NCBI GenBank assembly: GCA_951812725.1
Contig: OX638330.1
Span: forward strand, 1,116,001 to 1,180,000
Origin: an uncultured Caldilineaceae bacterium
GTDB taxonomy: Bacteria; Chloroflexota; Anaerolineae; Caldilineales; Caldilineaceae
Length of the DNA: 64,000 bases
Direction of reading: 5' to 3'
Both the position numbers and the translations under genes were made by a program. The notes beneath the pieces are model-generated. The model saw only the letters and a list, made by a program, of their open reading frames with translations. It had not been told where the DNA came from and made no database searches. Of this stretch, positions 55,129 to 64,000 are shown in pieces (position 1 is the first letter of the stretch; each line of letters starts with the position of its first letter).

Positions 55129-55893
55129 CTATGGTCCAAGCTCCATTGCCGGCCCCACTTCCAAAACTGGGTGCTCCACCAATCCCGCATTGTCAACAGG
55201 CCAGATAGCAAGCCAGGCTTTACCGATAACAAAGTCATTTGACAGCTGTCCCCATGTCCTGGTATCAGACGATGCCGGGCGGTTGTCACCAAGCACATAT
55301 AGGAACCCGGGAGCAACTGTCTGTGCCGGTATATCCCTCGCAATCGGTACTTGGGCGTAGGGCTCAACAACATTCAGGCCATTGACGAACAGGACACCGT
55401 CTCGAAACTCTATCGTGTCACCCGGCAATCCAATTACCCGCTTTATGTAATCCTGGGAAGGGTTATTGGGATAATGGAAGACGATGACGTCGCCGCGTCT
55501 ATAGTCCCCAAGGCGATAGGCCAATTTGTTCACGAGCAGGTACTGCCCGTGGTGAAAGTTTGGCTCCATCGACTGTCCTTCGATACGATAGTTTTGCACA
55601 AGACTGCGGATAACCAGGAAAATGAGGACGGCTAGAATCACCGTCTCCAACGTCTCCCGCAGCAGCGATTTGAGCCCGGGACCGTCTTCTTCGCGCTGCT
55701 CTTCTGTAAGCACGGTTTGACTATCGCCTATGGGCACGGCCCCTCCGGTCGGGACCGCAGTCGCCATGGCTTTGGGGCCGCGTATCGGCGCTTCTGGTCC
55801 TAGGTCGATTTTGGGCCGAGATGGCAATGGGTCCGGGGACTCCAAGTCGCCCTCAGGGTACGAAGCCGCGCTGGAATCGCTTGGGGCCGACAT
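55129..55893 (-). CDS. lepB: Signal peptidase I
   Basis: About 254 aa from the ATG at 55893; a GTG at 55974 would add 27 residues and cannot be excluded. After a polar N-terminal tail comes one membrane span (VILAVLIFLVIRSLV), then box B IEGQSMEPNF with the catalytic Ser, box D DYIKRVIGLPGD with the Lys, and box E GDNRPASSDTR. It cuts signal peptides from exported proteins at the outer face of the membrane. Monocistronic with a likely promoter upstream. Confidence 0.95.
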   Translation of the reverse strand: MSAPSDSSAASYPEGDLESPDPLPSRPKIDLGPEAPIRGPKAMATAVPTGGAVPIGDSQTVLTEEQREEDGPGLKSLLRETLETVILAVLIFLVIRSLVQNYRIEGQSMEPNFHHGQYLLVNKLAYRLGDYRRGDVIVFHYPNNPSQDYIKRVIGLPGDTIEFRDGVLFVNGLNVVEPYAQVPIARDIPAQTVAPGFLYVLGDNRPASSDTRTWGQLSNDFVIGKAWLAIWPVDNAGLVEHPVLEVGPAMELGP

Positions 55894-55999
55894 GTCGGGA
55901 TCGGTCTCCAGCGCGTAAGGGTTCCTCTTTTCGTGGCGCAATGGCTTGAGTCCGGTTTCGTGGCGTAGACGCACAATTATAGAGCAAGAAACTGATCAG

Positions 56000-56029
56000 A
56001 TTATATCACTCGTCACAAAAGCGTAACAA
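56000..56029 (-). promoter_or_regulatory. Extended -10 promoter upstream of lepB
   Basis: On the minus strand TGATATAAT (56008-56000) is an extended -10 box and TTGTTA (56029-56024) a -35 box 18 bp upstream. Transcription would start near 55993, giving a leader of about 20 nt to the GTG at 55974 or 100 nt to the ATG at 55893. Confidence 0.45.
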
Positions 56030-56254
56030 GCGAGGCCTGAAGCGGGAATCGGGACAGGAGTGTGAGGCCCTAACACTTTGGTGATGGAAGCTGCAAAGTA
56101 CCTGAACAACCATTGGGAAAACAGGGGGTTCTGGCATAAACACAAGCTTCATTTCAGTCGCCCTGTCTCACTTCACCTGAGATATTCATGTCCTGTCCCC
56201 TCGGTGTGCCCCATTTATCCCAAATGAATAACCCAATTATCCCAATTTAGTACC

Positions 56255-57694
56255 TTATCGCAGTATGTACCGCGTCCCTCTTTTGTCTCCAATTTTCAGA
56301 AGCAGCTTCTTGTTCACAAGATCGACCAGATCCAGACGCAACGTCTCTGCGCCAACATGAGAGCATAACTGTCGGTAATCTCGATTTGAGATGCTGCCGT
56401 GCGCCTGCACATACTGCATTGCTTTCAACTGGCGCTCGTTCATGTGCTGTTCCCATTCGGGAATGATCTTTTCCAAGTCTTTACGGTTCTGCAGTGTGAC
56501 AGAAAATCGATGGCTTTTCGCATCGAATAGAGGAGGAGGATGGCCGGCTGCCACCATGTCTTCGATCATGCGGTCAACGCCCAGCCCCAGTTCTTCGATG
56601 TAGCCCCACTGATAAAGGCCGTTGACGAGACGAGGGTTGCGACTGTAATGCTCGTCAACAATGTTGTCGATCGTGATGTATGCGGGCAGGCCGCCGGGAC
56701 TGATGATTTCAAGACTGTCCGGCCGCATATGTATTTCGATGCTGCTGCCTCGCAGGCGATAGTCCCGGTGGCAAACTGCGTTGACAAGTGCTTCACGGAC
56801 TGCAAATGGGGGATATTCCGTCTGGTCTTCGCGCTGCAGCCCTTTTACCACCGCCTTCTTGTCCATCTCTTCCCAGATGACGCGCCAGCCCCGTTCGACA
56901 ATTCGAGCCAGCGGGCCGTTGATCTCTTCGCGACGGCCATATCCGAAGGAGCCAGGCTCTGCCCCGGGCAATAGGAACTCTACCGAGCTGTCAGCCTCGG
57001 CGATCTTGGTCCTCTCCCCCTTCCTGAACGCGGTTTGGTTGTCGTCAAACTTCACGAACACGGCCCGACTGTGGGGCAGAAATAACTGTGGCTCCTTGCC
57101 GAAGAGCAGCATGCCGCTAATCGTGGGCGTCCCGGATGCGCTGATGGCTCCGATCTGCTGCAACAGTCTGTTCTTGGGCAAGAGTGAACCGTGGGGATTG
57201 CGCTGCTGTCTTTTCTCCAAGTATTCGTCGATTACGTCTTCTTCCAAGTCGTCTCTTGAGGAACCGGTAAGCTCCTCGGACTCGAACTCTCCAATTGACC
57301 GGTTACCTACCAGCATTTCCAATTCGGCGGGGTTCAGCGGTCGGTTCTCGCCGCCTTGGCGCACCAGAGCCCGCCCATCGGCTAGAATATGCAACTCGCT
57401 GCTGCGGTCAACCCTTAGAAGGACTACCGGACCGCTGTGGGTCTCTTCCTGTTGCCACTGGGTCCGCATGGGAGGGCGGCACTGTGCCAAGGCTGCCCGC
57501 AATGCTCCTTCAACCTCTTCATCCACCAGCCGCTCGCCCTGGGTTCCGCTTGGGTCAACTCCCAACACGACAGTACCGCCTTCACCATTGGCGAAGGCGA
57601 CGAGTGTCTCGGCTAGAGAATCCGGATTGAGACTGGGCAAAAAAGCGTGCCGTGGACCAGGCCCCTGGCCCAACAACATACGCAGGTCGGACAT
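56255..57694 (-). CDS. AlbA_2/Schlafen-like ATP-binding protein, possible transcription regulator
   Basis: 479 aa. The N-terminal AlbA_2 domain has LPSLNPDSLAETLVAFANGEGGT and VVLGVDP, the middle shows PFAVREALVNAVCHRDYRLRGSSIEI, the HATPase-4-type helix that follows AlbA_2, and the C-terminus (QAHGSISNRDYRQLCSHV) is a winged helix. Proteins of this type are predicted transcription regulators or Schlafen-like nucleases. ATG at 57694 with GGGAGAAG 10 nt upstream. It starts 21 bp after the gyrA stop, so could be translated from the gyrA mRNA. Confidence 0.88.
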   Translation of the reverse strand: MSDLRMLLGQGPGPRHAFLPSLNPDSLAETLVAFANGEGGTVVLGVDPSGTQGERLVDEEVEGALRAALAQCRPPMRTQWQQEETHSGPVVLLRVDRSSELHILADGRALVRQGGENRPLNPAELEMLVGNRSIGEFESEELTGSSRDDLEEDVIDEYLEKRQQRNPHGSLLPKNRLLQQIGAISASGTPTISGMLLFGKEPQLFLPHSRAVFVKFDDNQTAFRKGERTKIAEADSSVEFLLPGAEPGSFGYGRREEINGPLARIVERGWRVIWEEMDKKAVVKGLQREDQTEYPPFAVREALVNAVCHRDYRLRGSSIEIHMRPDSLEIISPGGLPAYITIDNIVDEHYSRNPRLVNGLYQWGYIEELGLGVDRMIEDMVAAGHPPPLFDAKSHRFSVTLQNRKDLEKIIPEWEQHMNERQLKAMQYVQAHGSISNRDYRQLCSHVGAETLRLDLVDLVNKKLLLKIGDKRGTRYILR

Positions 57695-57715
57695 TGTCAG
57701 ACTTCTCCCAACTGT

Positions 57716-60334
57716 CTATTCGCTCGAAGTCATGGGGGTCATCCCAGCAACGGCTTCAATCGTCTGGTCCCCGTTCTCTTCGGCGCCTTCAACCTTGCGA
57801 ATAAGGTCTTCATATCGAAGTACAGCCAGTGCCGCCACAGTATCTCCCTCGTCGAGGTTTACGATGCGCACGCCCCGGGTCAGACGTCCAATTTGACTGA
57901 TACCGGAGACAGGAGTTCGCAGCATAATGCCGTTACCCGTAATGATAGTAATCTGATCCTTCGCGTCTACGACTCGGGCTGCCACAATGGGGCCAAGTTC
58001 CTCTATTCGGGAGTGGTCCGTCGTCCATACTCCTTGGATGTAACGGCCCTTTGTGGCGTACTCCTCCAATCGCACACGCTTGCCACACCCAAACTCATGC
58101 AGTACGAACAGATCAGCACCGGGACGCACTACGTCGAAACCGGTCACTAAGTCATCACCTTGCAAGCGCATCGCCCAGACGCCGGCCGCGGTACGCCCCA
58201 TAGCTCGCACATGACCCTCGCGCATCCGCAGCGCTCTTCCTCTGTTACTGACGATGATGAATTCCTCGTCCCCCTTCGTCAATTGCGCCCATTCCAGCGA
58301 GTCGTTCTCACCCAGATTCATGGCGATTACGCCGCTGGCGCGAACATTGGCAAAAGCGGACGATTTTACCCGCTTTATGCGGGCTTTGCGGGTGAGAAGC
58401 GTAATATAAGCGGCCTGCTCAAAGTCACCCAAGGTCAACATTGTGGTGACCTGTTCATTGTGTTGCAGCGTGAGTAGGTTGGCAATGTGGGCGCCTTTGG
58501 CTGTGCGGCCCCCTTCGGGCAACTCGTATACGCGGCTACTATACACGCGGCCCTGGTTTGTAAAGAAGAGAATGTGGTCCAGCGTCCGGGCGAAGCGCAA
58601 ATCCATCACTTCATCCTCGCCGCGCGTCGTCATTCCTTTCACGCCGCGGCCGCCCCGCCCTTGCGCACGGAATGTATCGGCACCCATCCTCTTGATGTAG
58701 GCGTTGGCGCTGAAACTGATAAGCACATTCTCTTGCGGGATTAAATCTTCATCGCTGAAGTCGCCGCTGGCATGGTGTACAATCCCAGTGCGGCGCTCAT
58801 CGCCATACTTTTCCTTCATCTCGACAATGTCGTCGCGAATCAGGCCGCGAATCTTGTGTGGGTTGGCCAGCAGGTCTTCCAGATAGGCGATTCGCTCCAT
58901 CACTTCCTGGTACTCATCCTCAATCCTCTGACGCTCCAACGCGGCCAGCCGTCGCAACTGCAGATCCAGGATCGCCTGGGCCTGAACCAAACTCAGATTG
59001 AACTGTTCCACCAGATGCGTGCGGGCCTCTTCCGCGCTGGCGGCATTACGGATCGTCTTGATAATTCTGTCAAGGAACTGCAGGGCGATGCGCAATCCTT
59101 CGAGGATATGGGCGCGTTCGCGCTGTTTGTTCAGGTCGAACTCAGTGCGACGCGTGATTACCTCAAAGCGGTGATCAATATGAATCAGCAGCGCCCGCCG
59201 CAATCCCAATGTTACCGGCCTTCCGTTCAGCAGCGAGAGGGCATTGACGCTGAAAGATGACTGAAGCGGTGTGAACTTGAAGAGGCGATTCTGTTCCTTC
59301 TTTGGCGACGCGCCCCGTTTCAGTTCGATTACGATGCGCATTCCGCTCCGGTCGCTCTCATCCCGCAGATCGCTGATGCCATCCAGGCGGCCCGAGCGAA
59401 CCAACTCTGCAATCCGCTCCAGCAATGTGGTCTTATTGATCTGATACGGGACCTCGGTGACGATTATGCGGAAGCGCCCGTTGTCTGTCTCCTCGATCTG
59501 GGTGCGGGCGCGTACCAGCAGGCGACCGCGGCCCGTAGCGAAAGCGTGGCGAATCCCTTCTGTCCCGAGGATCTCTCCTCCTGTCGGAAAATCAGGGCCT
59601 TTCACCATCTCCATCATCTCGTCAATTCCGATCCGCTCCCGCCGCTCCCAATTGTCGATGACGTGAACTACGGCATCGCAGATTTCACTCAGGTTATGCG
59701 GTGGGATATTAGTGGCCATGCCCACAGCGATGCCGCTTGACCCATTAACCAGCATGTTGGGAAGCTTCCCAGGCAGCACCAAAGGCTCTTCCAGGCTGTC
59801 ATCGAAATTCAGACCCCAGTCGACCGTGTCCATATCGATATCCTGGAGCAGCATCTCGGTCAACTGTGCCAGCTTGGCCTCCGTGTAACGCATGGCTGCC
59901 GGGCTATCGCCGTCAATTGAACCGAAATTTCCTTGTCCGTCTACCAACGGATAGCGAAGGCTGAACTCCTGCGCCATGCGCGCGAGCGCATCGTAGACCG
60001 CCTGGTCGTTGTGAGGATGATACTTGCCCAACACTTCACCGACTATACGGGCCGATTTCTTATATGATGAGTTGGCCCGCAGCCCCATGTCGTGCATGGC
60101 GTAGAGGATGCGACGGTGAACCGGTTTCAATCCGTCACGTGCGTCAGGAAGTGCCCGCGCGACGATGACGCTTACCGCATAGTCAAGAAATGCGGTACGC
60201 ATCTCATCTTCGATGGAGACTTCCTCTATGCTCTGGGCAAACATGCCATTGCCATTTGCCCCGTTTCGCGGCGGTTGGTCGGAGGGCAGATCGCCCCTGG
60301 GGGTTGCGCCCTCGGTGCCGTTTGGCTCACTCAT
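57716..60334 (-). CDS. gyrA: DNA gyrase subunit A
   Basis: 872 aa. The catalytic Tyr is in [10 protein letters not shown] at residue 150. The quinolone-determining region is [17 protein letters not shown] at 106-122. The GyrA box variant [11 protein letters not shown] near 550 marks the C-terminal DNA-wrapping domain, so gyrase rather than topo IV. GGGAGA lies 9 nt before the ATG. The N-terminus has a polar extension of about 35 residues before [27 protein letters not shown] in part. gyrB is not adjacent. Confidence 0.97.
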   Translation of the reverse strand: MSEPNGTEGATPRGDLPSDQPPRNGANGNGMFAQSIEEVSIEDEMRTAFLDYAVSVIVARALPDARDGLKPVHRRILYAMHDMGLRANSSYKKSARIVGEVLGKYHPHNDQAVYDALARMAQEFSLRYPLVDGQGNFGSIDGDSPAAMRYTEAKLAQLTEMLLQDIDMDTVDWGLNFDDSLEEPLVLPGKLPNMLVNGSSGIAVGMATNIPPHNLSEICDAVVHVIDNWERRERIGIDEMMEMVKGPDFPTGGEILGTEGIRHAFATGRGRLLVRARTQIEETDNGRFRIIVTEVPYQINKTTLLERIAELVRSGRLDGISDLRDESDRSGMRIVIELKRGASPKKEQNRLFKFTPLQSSFSVNALSLLNGRPVTLGLRRALLIHIDHRFEVITRRTEFDLNKQRERAHILEGLRIALQFLDRIIKTIRNAASAEEARTHLVEQFNLSLVQAQAILDLQLRRLAALERQRIEDEYQEVMERIAYLEDLLANPHKIRGLIRDDIVEMKEKYGDERRTGIVHHASGDFSDEDLIPQENVLISFSANAYIKRMGADTFRAQGRGGRGVKGMTTRGEDEVMDLRFARTLDHILFFTNQGRVYSSRVYELPEGGRTAKGAHIANLLTLQHNEQVTTMLTLGDFEQAAYITLLTRKARIKRVKSSAFANVRASGVIAMNLGENDSLEWAQLTKGDEEFIIVSNRGRALRMREGHVRAMGRTAAGVWAMRLQGDDLVTGFDVVRPGADLFVLHEFGCGKRVRLEEYATKGRYIQGVWTTDHSRIEELGPIVAARVVDAKDQITIITGNGIMLRTPVSGISQIGRLTRGVRIVNLDEGDTVAALAVLRYEDLIRKVEGAEENGDQTIEAVAGMTPMTSSE

Positions 60335-60739
60335 TCACTTTCTCCCGCCGTTTTCGCGTTCCATGTCACAGCCTCCTCTGACACTTAGAAATAGTGTCTC
60401 GATCAAGCACTTCTCGCAGTGGTAAACGTAACGTCAAATGGACCTTTTGTGTCAGCCGCCGGCACTCGCCAAGGAGCCTTGAGCGAGCTATTTCAGCCCA
60501 GCAAATCCAGCCGCATTTCATTATCAATTATACCCGATCTAACCGATTTTAGCTAGCGAATCGGGTCTGGCCACAATGGCAAACACAACTGCCGGGCGTA
60601 CAAATTGAAATCACGCACAGTTGCGTTTTGTCCTATATCCAGCCCAGGCCTGCGCTCCAACACAAAAAGAAAGACGGACAGGGTACAGACCCCGCCCGCC
60701 GCTTCACATCGAGATATTTTCTTGGTCTTGACGATCCGC
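60335..60739 (-). promoter_or_regulatory. gyrA upstream region with hairpin and candidate -10 box
   Basis: 405 bp between rplI and gyrA with no gene. GACACT (60380-60385) and AGTGTC (60393-60398) form a perfect 6-bp inverted repeat with a 7-nt spacer, 46 nt before the gyrA start, possibly an operator or leader hairpin. Farther up, TATAAT on the minus strand (revcomp of 60528-60533) with GGG before it is a candidate -10 box, but no good -35 is seen. Confidence 0.35.
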
Positions 60740-61330
60740 TCAATCGGTGTCAGCCTCTTCTTCTTCGGCCTCAGAGGCGTCATCAACTAATTCAGCGACA
60801 GCCTCTTTTTCAGCTTCTGCCAGGGCAGCCGCTTCCCGGTCCTGTTCCCGCTGTTCAGCGTCAGACCAATTCTCGCCTTCGCGGACAACGGCTACAGCAA
60901 AAGTGGCCTCGACTTCAGGCATCAGCCGAATCGTCACATCATACAGGCCCAGGTCACGAATTGGCGCGTTCAACAGAATCCGCCTTCGATCCACCTCGAA
61001 GTCGACAGCATCGGCTAGCTGTTCAGCGATGTCGGCAATGGTAATCGAGCCGTATAATCGGTCATTTTCGCCTGCCCGCACGGCAAAGAGCAGTTGTTGG
61101 CCGCTAAGGACTTGCGCCTGGGCATCGGCGTTTGACCGTTCCTGTGCCCGCTTGCGTACCGCGGTCTGGCGTATTTCTTCCGCCTGCTTGAGGGCTCCTT
61201 TTGTCGCCAGAATCGCCTCTCTGCGCGGGAGCAAGTAGTTACGGGCATAGCCTCTGGCAACACTATGGACTTCGCCGGCGAGGCCAAGGCTGGGAATGTC
61301 TTCTGTCAACAATACTTTCATGCGAGCCAT
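60740..61330 (-). CDS. rplI: 50S ribosomal protein L9
   Basis: 196 aa against about 149 in E. coli. The N-domain [36 protein letters not shown] start (residues 4-35; written in part here as [10 protein letters not shown]) binds 23S rRNA and is intact, followed by the connecting helix and the C-domain ([23 protein letters not shown]). The last 40 residues are strongly acidic ([10 protein letters not shown]), an extension not typical of the family. ATG at 61330 with GGAAG upstream; a second ATG at 61321 is possible. Confidence 0.96.
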   Translation of the reverse strand: MARMKVLLTEDIPSLGLAGEVHSVARGYARNYLLPRREAILATKGALKQAEEIRQTAVRKRAQERSNADAQAQVLSGQQLLFAVRAGENDRLYGSITIADIAEQLADAVDFEVDRRRILLNAPIRDLGLYDVTIRLMPEVEATFAVAVVREGENWSDAEQREQDREAAALAEAEKEAVAELVDDASEAEEEEADTD

Positions 61331-61700
61331 CGTATAAACTTCCTTCTCTTCTCAGGCGGCTGCCCAGGTAGAATATGCTTCCCTCTTGCTAGGAACAGGA
61401 TACCAAGCGCCTGCTTCCCTGCTACGCCTAACTACGACGGCAACTCGGGTGCAAGACGAAATCCTGACATTTCCCCTGTAGCAAAGCATGCATTTGATAG
61501 GTATACTACAACCACTTATTCTACACTTGTTGCGGGTAAGCGGCAAATTTCGAGGCTAACGACATTCCTGCTGAGACGGATTTCAAGTGATCAACTAGGC
61601 CCCTGTCCCGGTACGCAGGAACCTGAGGTTAGGACTGGCTTCAAGTCGTCTGCGCGCTCCCAGAGAGAAAGAACCGCCGACAATTCCTGGAGGTCCGACA
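61331..61700. other. Divergent intergenic region rplI / response regulator
   Basis: 370 bp with promoters expected for rplI (minus) and the response regulator (plus). TATACT at about 61502 on the plus strand is a possible -10 box without a clear -35. Nothing else recognisable. Confidence 0.35.
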
Positions 61701-61786
61701 ATGCAACGGGAACGAATTCTGATAGTGGAAGACGAACCGGCCGTGGCCAGAGGATTGGAGTACGCGCTGAAGGCGGAAGGATACAA

Positions 61787-63371
61787 AGTTTTTCGTAACT
61801 ACTAAGCCTGGATGTTGTCAGGGATAAAGGGTTGGCCAAGAAAGGCGTTGTAGATGGCATCAATTGCGTTGAAGCCATGTTTACGAGCAGTAGAGATATA
61901 GGAACGCAGAGCACAGAAGATGTGTGCCCCGTCTTCAGTGCGAAAGCAGCCGGATATCTTCTGTTGGACCTTGATCATGCGTACATCTCGTTCGACCAGG
62001 TTGTTGTCAAAAGGGATGCGGAAGTCAAACATGAAGGCTAAGACGCCAGCCTTGTGTTTGTGCAAACGGTCAAGCAGGTTTTTGGGCGGCGACTGTTTGG
62101 GTCGGCCGATCGGTTTGCGTTTTGGCTTTGGCGGGGCAGGGTTGTCGGCAAAACCCTCGGCAATGAGCGCATCGTACTCGGCCTCGTAGTAGGCCAGACG
62201 GTCTGGCGGCAAGGTCGTATGCCGTGTTGAGGTTGATGCGACTTCGTCTTTGATGTCGCACAACAAGCGCTTCATCTTCTTGGCCCATGCCTGGTCGTAC
62301 TGTTCGATGATGAAGTTGAGGTCGCGCAGGTGATGGACGTTGCAGAGGCTATGCTGACAGTCGCTAAACTTGAAGTAGGAGCGCCAGTAATCATGCAGAG
62401 CAACGCCTTTGAAATGGGGCAGGACGCCTCCGGCTCGCATGCCGATATGCCCGCGTTTGGCATGGACGTGGTACTGGGTCAGTTTTTCTGTGCTGGCCAC
62501 GTGCAACCACTGCAACCGCTCGACGACACGCATGCCGCTCTCATCGAAATGGACGACAGGAGCAGCGATCAGTTGTTGGCGAATCTGGGCCAGACTCCTC
62601 TGTGTGCGCTTGGCAAGTCGGTAAACAGAGGCGAGTATCACCGGCTCCGAAGGCGCATCCCCGTAGAGCGCAGTCAGCAACTCTCTGATGCGGGCGAAAG
62701 GGATGAACTGTTGGCTGTAGAGGTAGCAGGCAAACGCCTTCAGACGCAGACCATACTGGGTCGGCTGCGTAACGTGAGAGGGAAACTCTCCCTTTACGCT
62801 CGCACCACAGCCAGGACACTGCTTTACTTCCGCCTGATGTTCCGTCACTTCGATGCGGGCCGGCGGAACGTCGAACACCTGCCGTTTCTCTTGCCGCGTG
62901 ACTGCTTCCGCTCTCAGATCTGTCTGGCAGTGCGGGCAATCCGCCAGCGCATGGACGATGACATGGTCCGGCTCCGCCACCTGCATCAAGGTGCGCCCTT
63001 TGTGCCCGCGTTGCCCACCACGCAGCCGCTGGCCAGAGCGGCGCAGACTCTTGCGCCTGCCTTTCTTCGGACCATCGCTGCTCGGCGGCTTGCCGCTGTT
63101 GTGACTGTCTTTCGCCAGTTGATCCTGCAACTTCTGGATCAACTCCTGCTGCACTGCCACCTGCTGCTGCAATTGCTGCACCAACTCCTGTTGCGCACCA
63201 TATTGCTGCTGCAGAACCAGAATCAGCTCGATCAGGCTCTCTCGGTCTATTCGCTCTAGCTGCTCTCGGTCCAACTGGTCCATTTTGCTCATGTCTCTTA
63301 CTCTACATCAGCCAAGAGCATACGTACATTAGCTCTTTTTCTTTACATAGGCTTAGTAGTTACAGTTTTTT
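61787..63371. mobile_element. IS66-family element, single-ORF ISBst12-like type
   Basis: The element spans 61795-63363 (1569 bp). Terminal inverted repeats GTAACTACTAAGCC (61795-61808) and GGCTTAGTAGTTAC (63350-63363) are perfect. Flanks AGTTTTTC (61787-61794) and AGTTTTTT (63364-63371) form an 8-bp target duplication with one mismatch, the length usual for IS66. Only the DDE transposase gene is present; tnpA and tnpB are absent, as in the ISBst12 subgroup. The transposase stop lies in the left repeat. Confidence 0.93.
61802..63292 (-). CDS. IS66 family transposase (TnpC type)
   Basis: 496 aa. An N-terminal Gln-rich coiled coil (residues 25-60) is followed by DSHNSGKPPSSDG, a basic stretch, and a zinc-binding region (CPHCQTDLR, CPGCGASV). 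The DDE core shows VVHFDESGMRV, LHDYWRSYFKF and NNLVERDVRMIKVQQKISGC, the D, D and E regions. The end (GFNAIDAIYNAFLGQPF) is the usual IS66 C-terminus. Intact, so the element may still be active. The TAG stop (61804-61802) is inside the left terminal repeat. Confidence 0.96.
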   Translation of the reverse strand: MSKMDQLDREQLERIDRESLIELILVLQQQYGAQQELVQQLQQQVAVQQELIQKLQDQLAKDSHNSGKPPSSDGPKKGRRKSLRRSGQRLRGGQRGHKGRTLMQVAEPDHVIVHALADCPHCQTDLRAEAVTRQEKRQVFDVPPARIEVTEHQAEVKQCPGCGASVKGEFPSHVTQPTQYGLRLKAFACYLYSQQFIPFARIRELLTALYGDAPSEPVILASVYRLAKRTQRSLAQIRQQLIAAPVVHFDESGMRVVERLQWLHVASTEKLTQYHVHAKRGHIGMRAGGVLPHFKGVALHDYWRSYFKFSDCQHSLCNVHHLRDLNFIIEQYDQAWAKKMKRLLCDIKDEVASTSTRHTTLPPDRLAYYEAEYDALIAEGFADNPAPPKPKRKPIGRPKQSPPKNLLDRLHKHKAGVLAFMFDFRIPFDNNLVERDVRMIKVQQKISGCFRTEDGAHIFCALRSYISTARKHGFNAIDAIYNAFLGQPFIPDNIQA

Positions 63372-64000
63372 GGGCCAAGTCGGGCGCAGAGGCCCTCGAG
63401 CTGACGCGCCGCGAACAACCTGATCTGATTACGCTGGACATTCGTCTGCCAGATCTGAGCGGCTATGACGTTTGCCGGGCACTGCGCTCGCAGAACCAGC
63501 GCCAACCGATCTTGATGTTGACTGCCAAAGACGAGGAGCTGGACAAGGTGCTCGGCCTGGAGTTGGGAGCGGACGACTATATGGTCAAGCCCTACGGGTT
63601 GCGCGAGCTGGTATCGCGGATTCGGGCTCTGTTACGCCGCGCCTACGGCGACTTGGCAGCCCCGTCCGATGATGAAATCCAGCGCTTCGAGGGTCTTGAA
63701 ATTGACCTGACTAGGTTGGAAGTCAGGCTGGACGGGGCCGCGATTGACCTGACACCCACCGAATTCCGGCTGCTGCGCTACCTTTCGGCACGGCAGAATG
63801 TACCGGTCAGCCGCAGCAGCCTTGTCGAAGCGGTGTGGGGTTACGAGAGCGACGTCAACAGTGACCGCACGGTTGATGTCCACATCCGGCATCTTCGTCA
63901 GAAGATTGAATCAGATCCGGCCAAACCGACGCGAATCGTTACGGTACGCGGGATCGGGTACAAATTCCAGGGACAATAGATTACGCAATGGCGCGAGCTA

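Larger units (their letters stand above)
61701..63979 (+). pseudogene. OmpR-family response regulator interrupted by an IS66-type element
   Basis: The 5' part (61701-61793; GGAGG 7 nt before the ATG) encodes ILIVEDEPAVARGLEYALKA, the acidic pocket of a receiver domain. The 3' part (63371-63979) continues in the same frame with LDIRLPD (phospho-Asp), LTAKDEELDKV (Thr), VKPYGLREL (Lys) and a PhoB-type winged helix (TPTEFRLLRYLSARQ, DVHIRHLRQKIES). Removal of the insertion and one target copy restores a frame of about 233 aa. The element introduces a stop after 34 codons. An ATG at 63988 probably starts the partner histidine kinase beyond the window. Confidence 0.93.

Noticed and set aside
60553..60786. 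77-aa minus-strand frame over the end of rplI
   Set aside because: It overlaps the rplI 3' end out of frame and has no supporting feature.

Overview
The window reads as a chromosomal piece of an uncultured Chloroflexota bacterium, most likely of the Caldilineales type seen in sponge or seawater metagenomes. This is inferred from gene content and style (form II CoxL-type hydroxylase, DUF3105 and YkuD cell-wall genes, several PhyH dioxygenases, mandelate-racemase-type and amidohydrolase enzymes, an RRM protein, an acidic-tailed L9); no rRNA gene is present to test it. Apart from one repeat island it is densely coding and fairly GC-rich.

Region by region. 1-10264 (minus): a catabolic operon with a GNAT acetyltransferase, FdrA, a DUF1116 protein, a cyclase-family hydrolase, the three subunits of a molybdenum hydroxylase (FAD, 2Fe-2S and Mo subunits, with an unknown membrane protein inserted between the last two) and the start of a nucleotidyltransferase. 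10391-15889: RNA-binding RRM protein, TrmD, a divergent M23 peptidase and an ABC exporter. 15872-24425: a mosaic of small-molecule enzymes (amidohydrolase, PhyH oxygenase, rhamnonate dehydratase-like enolase, PD-(D/E)xK-like protein, phosphotransferase, Gfo/Idh/MocA oxidoreductase, metallo-hydrolase, PfkB kinase). 24426-28144: a 3.7-kb island without a convincing gene, built of nested repeats. 28145-33190: a sugar ABC importer operon ending in an FG-GAP/ASPIC lipoprotein. 33223-38032: three tandem DHA2-type MFS exporters, each 483 aa. 38103-43388: PhyH, two paralogous amidohydrolases, a Rieske protein and an M20 peptidase. 43477-49694: LysM-glycosidase, thioesterase, peptide deformylase, DUF3105 protein and two L,D-transpeptidases. 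50274-57694: GSAM-like aminotransferase, sulfatase, menorin-like protein, small proteins, signal peptidase I and an AlbA_2 regulator. 57716-64000: gyrA, rplI and an OmpR-type response regulator split by an IS66-family element.

The most unusual part is the island at about 25.0-27.7 kb. It holds at least three families of 10-bp tandem repeats (TCGAC-N5, ACATTTGTAG-like and TAAACGCTCG-like), each embedded in longer repeated units. In one homologous unit the TCGAC decamers have been replaced by ACATTTGTAG decamers while the flanking unit is recognisably the same. Unit lengths vary mainly by the number of decamers, and the lengths are not multiples of three, so this is not a coding repeat. Its function is unknown.

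The enzyme content suggests a heterotroph that scavenges sugars, sulfated or methylated organics and N-containing heterocycles; that physiology is inference from family membership.
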